This document shows, piece after piece, positions 1 to 7,020 of a stretch of 64,000 bases of DNA; position 1 is the stretch's first letter; each line of letters starts with the position of its first letter. The notes under the pieces are model-generated. The model had not been told where the DNA came from. It ran no database searches and saw nothing but the letters and a program-made list of their open reading frames with translations. This DNA comes from Legionella worsleiensis (GTDB taxonomy: Bacteria; Pseudomonadota; Gammaproteobacteria; Legionellales; Legionellaceae), in the NCBI RefSeq assembly GCF_001467535.1, contig NZ_LNZC01000031.1, positions 189,730-253,729 on the forward strand. The letters run 5' to 3'. A program made the position numbers and the translations under genes.

Positions 1-9
1 TTTCCTCTG

Positions 10-54
10 AAAGTTTCCAGTTTCCTTTCCTAAGGGTGTGAAACAGGAAACTTT
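10..54. repeat. Inverted repeat next to the iteron-like repeats
   Basis: The 9-base arm AAAGTTTCC at 10-18 is matched by GGAAACTTT at 46-54, with a 27-base spacer. The right arm overlaps the first 18-bp direct repeat. It could be part of a replication origin or a control site of the mobile element; this is inference. Confidence 0.4.
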
Positions 55-84
55 AGTGTCATGGCTAACTTTAGTGTCATGACT
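49..84. repeat. Two tandem 18-bp iteron-like repeats
   Basis: The unit AACTTTAGTGTCATGGCT at 49-66 is followed directly by the same 18 bases with one change (GACT for GGCT) at 67-84. The repeats lie immediately beyond the stop codon of the RepA-like ATPase gene. Short tandem repeats beside a rep gene are typical of plasmid or satellite origins. Two copies are few, and more could lie to the left of the window. Confidence 0.5.
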
Positions 85-121
85 ATATTTAGATAACACT
101 TTTTGAGCCAAGTATTGAAAG

Positions 122-1066
122 TTACCCATCTTTTTTTACTGCCCCAAGTTCTCTGGCTTTTTTGAGTAATTTACTTACTTGGCTTTTTGAAAGGTCTAGC
201 TCTATTACAATATCTTTTTGTGAAAGCCCTTCATTTGCAAGCGCAATCACCCGTTGATAATTATTTTGATCAAGTGACTCATATTTCCAACCTTCATTCG
301 TAAGCCAGCATCTGATAGGGTTGACACAATCACCGACCATACCTCGTGCTTTTTCAAAATGAAGTTCAAAACAAGCCCCATCAGATGGTTCGTAATCTGA
401 TGGATGCCTTAGGGCTATAACGGTATCCAAAACGTCCTCACGCTTGCTGGTTCCCCTTTGATTACCATTTTTGCCAGCATGGTGGATAAACAATACACTT
501 TTACCTTGTTTTCTTAGAGATAATGCCCATTGTTGCAAAGGAATCCAGCTTTCAGCCTCATTCTCTTTGGCAGACCCGCCTAAGGTTGAAATATTATCCA
601 CAATAATTAAATCAGCCTCATCAGTCTTTGTACGGATTGATTCTTGCCCATCCAAGGTACTTAAATCCGGCATGAAATCACCCTGCAAATCCGGTGTAAT
701 AAAAAATGGTTCAATCATTTGCTCATTAGCAGACATTCGCTTTTCTATTTCAGCTAAGCGTTTTTGCATCGTATTTGCGGGCATCTCTCCATCAATATAG
801 AGGACTTTAACTGACTTAGTGGCAGTGAACGACAGGAAACTTGTTCCGTATGCTAGAGCCATTGCTATTTCAAGGGCAAAAAAAGTTTTACCGACACCGC
901 GCTTGGCGTATACCATGCATAATCCTGATCTCGGTAACCAAGGATTTAATAAATTTTCACGTGGGGGTAACTCCATGCTTAAAAGTTCACTCAGACTAAC
1001 AGCCCTTACTTGAAGATCCTCTATTTCAATAGAATTTTTGAATGTATCTAAATCGGGGGTGTTCAT
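122..1066 (-). CDS. RepA-like AAA ATPase (AAA_25/RecA-like helicase family)
   Basis: The protein has 314 residues when started at the ATG at 1066. That start follows AGGGGA and overlaps the previous gene's stop as ATGA; a longer reading from a TTG at 1096 lacks these signs. A RecA-like ATPase core is clear: Walker A AKRGVGKT at about 54-61, a strand plus acidic motif KVLYIDGEMP near 87-96, and a Walker B-like DLIIVDNIS near 152-160. The C-terminus (about 275-305) has a helix-turn-helix-like segment with ALANEGLSQKDIVIELDL. Family members act as replicative helicases or origin-binding proteins of plasmids and islands. With the adjoining Toprim protein it probably forms the element's replication module. 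Confidence 0.75.
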   Translation of the reverse strand: MNTPDLDTFKNSIEIEDLQVRAVSLSELLSMELPPRENLLNPWLPRSGLCMVYAKRGVGKTFFALEIAMALAYGTSFLSFTATKSVKVLYIDGEMPANTMQKRLAEIEKRMSANEQMIEPFFITPDLQGDFMPDLSTLDGQESIRTKTDEADLIIVDNISTLGGSAKENEAESWIPLQQWALSLRKQGKSVLFIHHAGKNGNQRGTSKREDVLDTVIALRHPSDYEPSDGACFELHFEKARGMVGDCVNPIRCWLTNEGWKYESLDQNNYQRVIALANEGLSQKDIVIELDLSKSQVSKLLKKARELGAVKKDG

Positions 1067-1953
1067 ACTTGTGGCTCCCCTGAACCAACCAAGCAAAACA
1101 AGTCATTGAAGTCGTTTAATTTTTTGCTAACACCTGATGGAAATTTTGGTTTTATGATTGTTGCATTAACTGCTCTTGCTGCTTCTCTCGCTTTAAGCAA
1201 GCCAATTGGATCAATATCGGCACCTATTACTAACTCTGATTCTGGTAAATGTTGACGAATGCTAACTGCAACTGATTTTAAATTACCAGCATTACAGGCA
1301 GCAATTACGCATGCGTCTGGGTATTTTTGGGCAAGTGCACCTGCTGTTGAGAAGCCCTCGCAAATCAATATTTTTCTGCTAGCGACTAACTGATGCTGGA
1401 TAGGTATAAAATGCCCTGAAATAACGCCATTAGACAAAAACCACTTACCCCCATTTGGTGCAATATACTGTAAACTTGAGAATTCGCCGTTAAAGTTTAT
1501 TACAGGGAGGACAAGATTATTTCCTCGTTGGCGTGCATAAAATGGCTTAATACATTTTCGTACCAAATAAAGGTGTTTAGGATCAGCAAAAGAACAACTA
1601 TAAAAAATATGTTCTGCTAGCCTTGCTGCTTCGGCTTGTTCTCTGGCTCGGACTGCTGCATGTTGTAGTTTTGCCTCTTCGATTTGTCGCTTGTATTCTT
1701 TGTATTCCCAATTACTCATGTATTCGCGCTTTTTAGAACACCATTTATGAGTAATACCTATTTTCCAAGTGCCAAATATGCCACAGGATATATGGTTCAT
1801 GAAAAGCAGATAATAGCCATTTTTAGATCCTCTCTTATCGCCTTGGACATGAAAACGGTACAACTTGCCATCGCCAATAATATGCTGAGGGGGTGTAACT
1901 CCATGTAATGGCATTGCTGCTTGGAAGTTTTGAATAATTTGATTAAAATCCAT
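1063..1953 (-). CDS. Toprim-domain primase-like protein of mobile element
   Basis: This 296-residue protein has a C-terminal Toprim fold. LICEGFSTAG near 196-205 carries the conserved Glu, GADID near 244-248 carries the paired Asp residues, and LNDFNDL follows near 279-285, as in plasmid and phage primases. The N-terminal third resembles the zinc-finger or DUF7146-like start of such primases but lacks an obvious four-cysteine cluster. It overlaps the small upstream gene by 11 bases and the downstream ATPase gene by 4 bases, so the three are probably co-translated. The inferred role is primer synthesis for replication of the element. Confidence 0.75.
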   Translation of the reverse strand: MDFNQIIQNFQAAMPLHGVTPPQHIIGDGKLYRFHVQGDKRGSKNGYYLLFMNHISCGIFGTWKIGITHKWCSKKREYMSNWEYKEYKRQIEEAKLQHAAVRAREQAEAARLAEHIFYSCSFADPKHLYLVRKCIKPFYARQRGNNLVLPVINFNGEFSSLQYIAPNGGKWFLSNGVISGHFIPIQHQLVASRKILICEGFSTAGALAQKYPDACVIAACNAGNLKSVAVSIRQHLPESELVIGADIDPIGLLKAREAARAVNATIIKPKFPSGVSKKLNDFNDLFCLVGSGEPQV

Positions 1954-2113
1954 GTTTGTTACTCCTATGTAACTTTTGTCCTAAGATTTCAACTTGGTGG
2001 TGAGCTTCTTTCAATTGGCGTTGAATATATTCTTGGCTCGCCCCGTATTGTTTGCTAGTACTAACAATTCTGCGTTGCAATAGGTTGAGTATCATCTTTA
2101 GGTGTTCTTCCAT
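1943..2113 (-). CDS. Small hypothetical protein of mobile element
   Basis: This 56-residue reading starts at an ATG preceded by GGAGG with a 5-base gap; an ATG four codons upstream has no spaced ribosome site. It overlaps the end of the AlpA-like gene by 53 bases and the start of the Toprim gene by 11 bases. The sequence is Gln/Lys/His-rich and probably helical, with an amphipathic stretch near residues 5-45. I do not recognise a family. The tight overlaps and the ribosome site favour a real coupled gene, possibly an accessory replication or regulatory protein. Confidence 0.5.
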   Translation of the reverse strand: MEEHLKMILNLLQRRIVSTSKQYGASQEYIQRQLKEAHHQVEILGQKLHRSNKHGF

Positions 2114-2327
2114 AACGCCCTCCATTTCCTTGTTTTACCTCTGTTTTTGCAAGATTAGTTGCCCATTCTTCAATTTCATTTCGCAAATACACAGAACGCT
2201 TGCCGCCAAAGAGATTTCTTGGTTTAGGAAAATCAGGAAGTTTTACAAGTTCATAAAATTTTGTAGTACCTATTCCTAATAGTTTTTGAGCCTGATTAGG
2301 GTAAAGTAATATTGGTAGTTCATTCAT
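2061..2327 (-). CDS. AlpA-family transcriptional regulator
   Basis: This 88-residue protein starts after AAAGGAG. Its N-terminal half is a MerR/AlpA-type helix-turn-helix: LLGIGTTKFYELVKLPDFP, then the wing with KPRNLFGGKRSVYLRNEIEEW. In P4-like satellites AlpA proteins activate the integrase or excision genes and can act as excisionases. It sits between the integrase block and the replication genes. The palindromes at 2366-2463, directly upstream, are the natural candidates for its operator. Confidence 0.85.
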   Translation of the reverse strand: MNELPILLYPNQAQKLLGIGTTKFYELVKLPDFPKPRNLFGGKRSVYLRNEIEEWATNLAKTEVKQGNGGRYGRTPKDDTQPIATQNC

Positions 2328-2365
2328 ATATTGCTCCTTTATCTTGTTCTTCTTTAAAAACGCCG

Positions 2366-2463
2366 TTTCTTCTAAACCTTTATTAGGAGTTAAGAAGAGT
2401 TTTAAATCTTGTTGTTAAAAAATGACTTATTCTTCTGAACCTTTCTCACGAGTTCAGAAGAAT
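2366..2463. repeat. Pair of related palindromes upstream of the AlpA-like gene
   Basis: A perfect inverted repeat has arms ATTCTTCTGAAC at 2429-2440 and GTTCAGAAGAAT at 2452-2463. A diverged copy lies at about 2366-2398 (TTTCTTCTAAACC and GAGTTAAGAAGA). Both are followed by TTTAAA-like sequence, so the two palindromes are also direct repeats of each other with a period near 63-64. They lie between the gene ending at 2512 and the AlpA start. They could be operators or a weak terminator; there is no clean U-tract on the minus strand. Confidence 0.55.
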
Positions 2464-2511
2464 TTTAAAGGAAATATATTTTTATCGCTGACCCGAAAGA
2501 CACTGCGTCTT

Positions 2512-3279
2512 TTATGATGTTGTGTCTTTGGGCTGTGCTTCATGAGATAGGATTAAAGGAGAAATTTCATTTCTGTAAATATTTAATAACAATTCCCATT
2601 TAATTAAATTTGATCGATATAAACTACTCATTTCTATTAATGCAGTGATTTTATCTTGAATGTGTGTTTGCTTCTTTGCGTTATCATATTGTTGACAGTA
2701 AAATTCAAGCATATCATCGGTTGACTTATATTTTTCAGGTAACGGTTCTGCAATAATTTTTAAAAAAGCTTTCAAAGGGCTCGATTTATAAAAGTTTAGG
2801 GGAGGGGTTAATCCGAAAGATTCTCCTATGAATAGCAATTCATAATAAAATAGTTTTGTTAGGGTGTATTTGTTATAAGGTGATCCATGTTTTCGATGTA
2901 AGTACTTCTGAAATTCATCAATTTTTTCTCGTTTGCCAAATATAGCTAAAATATCCTCTTTTTTATGGTTAAAAGCTTTAAGATCGCTGTTATGAATGTC
3001 CATCAAAATTTCATCACGAAGAGGGATGAGCTTCTGAATGTTTCTTTTTAGCCTCCTCAATTTAGCACTTCGACCTGTATTAATTAATTTTTGATAATGG
3101 CGCCAAGAAGAAATTATTATTATAACGTGTTGTGGTGAAATTTCGCTTTTTATTAATTCATTCAATTTTTCTTGTATAAATAAAATGGTTTGTGGAGTGT
3201 AGGGATCATCTGGAATATAACTATTCATTAATCTCGGGAGTAATTCTGCAGTACGAGCAGGATCTTCATAAACTTCCAT
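2512..3279 (-). CDS. Hypothetical protein coupled to integrase
   Basis: This 255-residue protein is rich in Lys, Ile and Leu, with no signal peptide or membrane segment. It is predicted to be mostly helical, with a basic patch KLRRLKRNIQKLIPLRDEIL near residues 74-93. Its ATG overlaps the integrase stop codon as TAATG, so translation is coupled to the integrase. I do not recognise the family. The position suggests a partner in integration or excision, or a defence or regulatory accessory of the island. Confidence 0.65.
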   Translation of the reverse strand: MEVYEDPARTAELLPRLMNSYIPDDPYTPQTILFIQEKLNELIKSEISPQHVIIIISSWRHYQKLINTGRSAKLRRLKRNIQKLIPLRDEILMDIHNSDLKAFNHKKEDILAIFGKREKIDEFQKYLHRKHGSPYNKYTLTKLFYYELLFIGESFGLTPPLNFYKSSPLKAFLKIIAEPLPEKYKSTDDMLEFYCQQYDNAKKQTHIQDKITALIEMSSLYRSNLIKWELLLNIYRNEISPLILSHEAQPKDTTS

Positions 3280-4463
3280 TATTGGGCTCCTTTAAATTTA
3301 ATTGATTGAGTCAAAGGGGTACACAGCCAATTGCTATACCAATCCATGAGCTTTCTACGTTCTTTTTTAAAATCTGCCCTCATATAGATTCCACGTACTC
3401 CTTGTATTTTATGTGCTAACTGAGCTTCAATTGCATCTATTCTAAAGTCTCCTTGCTCATGTAAAACTGTAGAGGCTAGAGCGCGAAAACCATGCAATGT
3501 GTGTCTATTTTTATACCCCGAATTATGGAGCAACTTGCGTGCGCTGGTTTCGCTGATTGGTTGATGTGTTTTGGTTGTTGGTGAATTAAATAAATAGGGA
3601 GTGAAACCGGTAATAAGGCGCAGCTCTTTAAGTAACTCTAATGCTTTTTTTGATAAGGGAACCCAATGCGCTGCCGCCATCTTCATGCGGTCAGCAGGTA
3701 TATTCCATTCAGCTTGCTGCAGATTAAACTCACTCCATTGAGCTAGTCTTAGCTCTGATGGTCTCGTAAACAGATGAGCCAAGAGTTCAATGTAAATTTT
3801 GTTTATTTTTGTTGCTGGACTTTGTTTGATCACTGACAACATTTCATGGGCTTCATTAAAATTTATTGCTGGCTGATTAATTACACGTGGTTTTGGAGCT
3901 AATACTTTTTTCAGTCCAATGAAAGGATAATTTTCTGTAAGAGAAGAACCAACCGCAAATTCGAAGATAGCTTCTAATCTAGCATGTAGTCGATGCGCTA
4001 TTTCATGGTGACCTAGTGCTTCATGAGGGCGGATTATTTGTAGTAGCTCTGCTTTAGTTATTGTGTCGATAGGGCTATTAGCAATGTATGGATAAATATC
4101 TCTAACAAGGCTTTTATGGTGACGGTTTTTTGTAACTGTCCTCCATAGATGAGAGTTTTTTGCGTGCCATTGTTCCGCTACTTCTTTAAAGATGAGCTTT
4201 GGGATTTCGGGAACATCTCTTTTTCGTGGGTCAATCCCTTTGCTCAGTAAATCACGGTGTGCAATAGCAATGGTACGAGCGTCAGCCAAACTTAAACTAG
4301 GGTAATTGCCCAGCGTCATTGTTTGTGGTTTCTTTTCCCATTGAAAACGAAAGATAAATACCTTTTTACCACTAGGTCTTATTTCAAGTACTAAACCATC
4401 TCGATCAGCATGGCGTTTTCCATCTTCTATTTTTAAGGATTTAATCTTTGCATCTGAAAGCAT
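3279..4463 (-). CDS. int: P4-type tyrosine integrase
   Basis: This 394-residue site-specific recombinase has an N-terminal DUF4102 arm-binding domain (about 1-80, with KRHADRDGLVLEIRPSGKK and LGNYPSLSLADAR), a core-binding domain (about 90-190) and a catalytic domain. The catalytic set is visible: R234 in TRPSEL, H324 and R327 in HGFRA, H351 in LAHKIQ, and the nucleophile Y360 in GIYMRAD. The length is normal for the family, so it looks intact. The start has GAGGT eight bases upstream. The gene lies 205 bases from the 3' end of tRNA-Leu, the usual place for an integrase that uses the tRNA as attB. Confidence 0.95.
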   Translation of the reverse strand: MLSDAKIKSLKIEDGKRHADRDGLVLEIRPSGKKVFIFRFQWEKKPQTMTLGNYPSLSLADARTIAIAHRDLLSKGIDPRKRDVPEIPKLIFKEVAEQWHAKNSHLWRTVTKNRHHKSLVRDIYPYIANSPIDTITKAELLQIIRPHEALGHHEIAHRLHARLEAIFEFAVGSSLTENYPFIGLKKVLAPKPRVINQPAINFNEAHEMLSVIKQSPATKINKIYIELLAHLFTRPSELRLAQWSEFNLQQAEWNIPADRMKMAAAHWVPLSKKALELLKELRLITGFTPYLFNSPTTKTHQPISETSARKLLHNSGYKNRHTLHGFRALASTVLHEQGDFRIDAIEAQLAHKIQGVRGIYMRADFKKERRKLMDWYSNWLCTPLTQSIKFKGAQ

Positions 4464-4639
4464 TTGTAATTACCTCAACTAAGCGGCAACTTTGAATGGA
4501 AGGATAAAAAGTCTTACCCAAGATCTTACCCAAAGTGCTCGCGGTTATATGCGAAAAATAACGAATAGTTGAGAAAGGTTTGAGAAGAGAAAGTCATTGT
4601 TATTTCAATAAGAATCAAGAGGTTATGTGCCGTTGTGAA

Positions 4640-4671
4640 CCATTGAGAACTGTTACAAAATGTCTCAATGG
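4640..4671. repeat. Inverted repeat reaching into the tRNA 3' CCA: probable attachment junction
   Basis: CCATTGAGA at 4640-4648 is matched exactly by TCTCAATGG at 4663-4671 with a 14-base spacer. The right arm contains the encoded CCA end of tRNA-Leu. The site lies between the integrase gene and the tRNA, where attL or attR of a tRNA-targeting element belongs. It may be a recombinase core-site palindrome, or a tRNA transcript terminator lacking a U-tract. Confidence 0.5.
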
Positions 4672-4755
4672 TACCGAGGGTCGGACTCGAACCGACACGA
4701 TGTCACCATCACCGGATTTTGAATCCGGCGCGTCTACCAATTCCGCCACCCCGGC
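4669..4755 (-). tRNA. tRNA-Leu (anticodon CAA)
   Basis: On the minus strand the gene starts GCCGGGGTGGCGGAATTGG. The acceptor stem GCCGGGG pairs with CCTCGGT, with G-U at the first and fifth pairs. The anticodon stem CCGGA/TCCGG holds the loop TTCAAAA, giving anticodon CAA. A long variable arm of class II type follows, then the T arm GTCGG-TTCGAGT-CCGAC. Discriminator A and the CCA end are encoded. The 87-nt length fits tRNA-Leu. It is the integration target of the element at 1-4671. Confidence 0.97.
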
Positions 4756-4974
4756 ACAAGCGGCCATTATAACAAAGATAATTATGCGAACAAGAGATTT
4801 TAGAAAAAATATCTTTATTCAAAATAAAAAACAGCGTTCTTTAGGGATTATCTTGATTAATGGTTCTTGATAAATCATCTATTTTTTTGTTATTTGACAA
4901 TTTTAGTCACTTAACTGAATAATGACCTGAATTTGAATTATATTTAGACTAAATCAGTGTTGAGTGAGGTAGGT

Positions 4975-5364
4975 ATGAAGAAATGTGGCTTTTGGGTTTT
5001 AGGTACTGTTTTATTGGCTCAAAGTTTTTCTGGCTTTTGTACTCAATGCCCTGATCCTGACACCACTTCTTTGAGATGGGGGGTGCCGCCATCTCCGTGG
5101 GTAGAAAATCCTTTTTCTGTGAATAAACCGCAAGGGGAAGAAAATACCCGTTTTGTTAAAGCCAATATTCTTGTTGCCAGTTATGGTCAAGGTGTGACCT
5201 GTACGTACCGAAACTCTGTCGGTGACTATTCCATCTGGTGGCAGATTCTGACAAAAATTCCTGCCCGGACGGATAATAACTGGATAGATACGTTAGGTGG
5301 TTATGTGTGTACCCAGGGTTTAACTCAATGCGAGTTTTATGTGGCAGATACTTCTGAACGCTAA
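4975..5364 (+). CDS. Secreted DUF3757-type protein
   Basis: The protein has 129 residues from the ATG at 4975, which follows GAGG at a good distance; an upstream GTG at 4957 has no ribosome site. A signal peptide is clear (Lys-Lys, then GFWVLGTVLLAQSFSGFC, cleavage near residue 22). The mature part starts with CPDP, contains WGVPPSPWVENPF and RFVKANILVA, and has four or more cysteines that could form disulfides. I recognise this as the small DUF3757 family common in Legionella, whose function is unknown. It stands alone between tRNA-Leu and the convergent nadA. The product is probably periplasmic or secreted. Confidence 0.8.
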   Translation: MKKCGFWVLGTVLLAQSFSGFCTQCPDPDTTSLRWGVPPSPWVENPFSVNKPQGEENTRFVKANILVASYGQGVTCTYRNSVGDYSIWWQILTKIPARTDNNWIDTLGGYVCTQGLTQCEFYVADTSER

Positions 5365-5468
5365 AAGTCGATTAAGCGCCATTGTCCTGTGACCATGCGT
5401 CTGAGGTGAGCTGTTAAGTAAAGACAATCTCGTCATCACAGCCGTGGGCGGCATCGCTGAAATGATTC

Positions 5469-5492
5469 AAGGCACAATTTAACCTGTGCCTT
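5469..5492. terminator. Hairpin between convergent DUF3757 gene and nadA
   Basis: Arms AAGGCACA at 5469-5476 and TGTGCCTT at 5485-5492 match perfectly around an 8-base loop. The plus-strand exit is T-rich (TACTTTAATTT). It lies between two convergent stops, so it may terminate both, weakly on the minus strand. Confidence 0.5.
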
Positions 5493-5526
5493 TACTTTAA
5501 TTTGAAAATGCTACCCAGTTATAACG

Positions 5527-6870
5527 TTAAATACGATCTTCTGTTATGTTAATCATCATTTCGAGAGATTTCTTGGCGTTGTCTATTACCCATTGTTGAT
5601 CATTTACCGGGAGTCTGTTTCTGATTCCGGTAAATTCGTTTACCACATCACCGGCCTTAACTTCGTTGTAGGCCATGTTTTTACCCTGGCGCAATAAATC
5701 AACCAAAGCAACGAGATGAGGTGGATCATTACGTGACATGGTAGCGCAGCCACAGCCTATGCCTTTTTCCTCATTATTTTTGGGTGCCTCTGCCAGATTA
5801 ACCACCTCTATTCCCAGCCCCTTACAGTATTGTTTCAGGTTGGCAACCATATGGTTTTCTGTTCCTATTGCATAGCGTTTGGTTCCTGCTTTGTCATGAA
5901 CCACGTGATCCCATATAAATGCAGTAGAGCCGGAAAACTGGGCTGCTCGAATCACGGAATTACGGCATTCCGGATGTACTATGGTGGCATAACCTTGCTC
6001 TTGCCAGTATTCACACATTTCAGGTTGATAATGGGTGTGAACCGCACATTCACTCGCAAATAAAATTAATTGCGCTTTATCAAATTGATCCAGAGTTTTT
6101 TTATCTTGTTCCGCCAGAGAGTAGCGAGCACCTGCTGTTCCACCTGGCCAATAGGCAAGATTTTTAATACCCAGCCAGTACGCTACATTTTCTCCCATGT
6201 GCTGATCGGGAATAAAAAGTATTTTTTTATTTTGCTTTTGTGCCCATTGAACTATTTTTTTGACGTTAGAACTGGTACAAACTGCACCACCTTGTGCCCC
6301 CGTCATTGCTTTAACTCGGCCTGAAGTATTCATGTAACAAACCGGTAGAATGTTTTCGGCACCATAGCGCTCGTTTAAATCCATAAAAGCAGGTTCAACC
6401 ATAAAATCTTTGGCAAGCATTTCCATGGTGCATCCTGACTTGGGATTAGTGATGTAAACATGCTGGGATGGGTTGGCCAGAATACTGATGGATTCCGCCA
6501 TAAAATGTACGGCAGACTCTATAATGACAGACTTTTCAGGATGATTGGCAGCCATAAGCGCCAGTTGATATGAATCGCCTATTTGACCGCCAAACTGTTC
6601 GATCAATCGGACTATATCCCCTCCCATGTAATAGTGCGCAAGCAGGAGCATTTTATCTCCGAAGTGATCTTGAGCTTTCTTGATATAGGGCTTCATCCAT
6701 GCCAATACAGTGGTCAATTTGCGATCAGGAAGTGCCTGATATTCTTCGGCATAAGGTATAAAGTCTTCCTGATACCAATCTATTGGGTAATCACTTTGGC
6801 AAATGCTCATATCATTTCGTATGTGCATTAAGGTCGTTTCTGGTTGGTAAATAGTCGAATCTTTAAACAT
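5527..6870 (-). CDS. nadA: Quinolinate synthase A
   Basis: NadA condenses iminoaspartate with dihydroxyacetone phosphate to quinolinate, the second step of de novo NAD synthesis, using a [4Fe-4S] cluster. The start at 6870 follows GAGG at 8 bases; an ATG 12 codons upstream has no ribosome site. This gives 447 residues, longer than the roughly 350 of E. coli, as in the long NadA subgroup. Cluster cysteines are visible at C147 (NPKSGCTMEM), C198 (AVCTSSN) and C373 or C375 (GIGCGCATM). It follows nadB on the same strand after a 150-base gap, so purB-nadB-nadA may form one transcription unit. Confidence 0.95.
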   Translation of the reverse strand: MFKDSTIYQPETTLMHIRNDMSICQSDYPIDWYQEDFIPYAEEYQALPDRKLTTVLAWMKPYIKKAQDHFGDKMLLLAHYYMGGDIVRLIEQFGGQIGDSYQLALMAANHPEKSVIIESAVHFMAESISILANPSQHVYITNPKSGCTMEMLAKDFMVEPAFMDLNERYGAENILPVCYMNTSGRVKAMTGAQGGAVCTSSNVKKIVQWAQKQNKKILFIPDQHMGENVAYWLGIKNLAYWPGGTAGARYSLAEQDKKTLDQFDKAQLILFASECAVHTHYQPEMCEYWQEQGYATIVHPECRNSVIRAAQFSGSTAFIWDHVVHDKAGTKRYAIGTENHMVANLKQYCKGLGIEVVNLAEAPKNNEEKGIGCGCATMSRNDPPHLVALVDLLRQGKNMAYNEVKAGDVVNEFTGIRNRLPVNDQQWVIDNAKKSLEMMINITEDRI

Positions 6871-6927
6871 TAAATCTGCCTCTAATGTAATTAGGGATAA
6901 AATCATTAAGTTAGAATTTATCCTTTA

Positions 6928-6944
6928 CCTGATGATGAATCAGG
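6928..6944. promoter_or_regulatory. Small palindrome between nadB and nadA
   Basis: CCTGAT at 6928-6933 and ATCAGG at 6939-6944 form a perfect palindrome around GATGA. It lies 58 bases upstream of the nadA start in the nadB-nadA gap. It could be an operator; no U-tract supports a terminator. No known NAD repressor site is claimed. Confidence 0.25.
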
Positions 6945-7020
6945 CGATGTTGACAATGGGTTAAACCAATATCTTGCTCGTTAAAAAAAATATTCAGACA
7001 TCATAAAAAGCAAAGACCTT

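Larger units (their letters stand above)
1..4671. mobile_element. Integrase-proximal part of a tRNA-Leu-integrated element
   Basis: A P4-type integrase points away from the 3' end of tRNA-Leu and is followed on the same strand by an unknown protein, an AlpA-like regulator, a small protein, a Toprim protein and a RepA-like ATPase. This is the usual order of satellite-phage or ICE-like islands that carry their own replication functions. No second copy of the tRNA 3' end is visible between 1 and 4600, so the distal junction must lie to the left of the window. Cargo genes are not visible here. The type of element (satellite, ICE or plain island) cannot be decided from this part. Confidence 0.8.

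Noticed and set aside
4580-4870. A 96-codon frame on the plus strand across the tRNA-Leu gene
   Set aside because: The middle is the antisense of the tRNA, and such frames are well-known false genes. There is no ribosome site.
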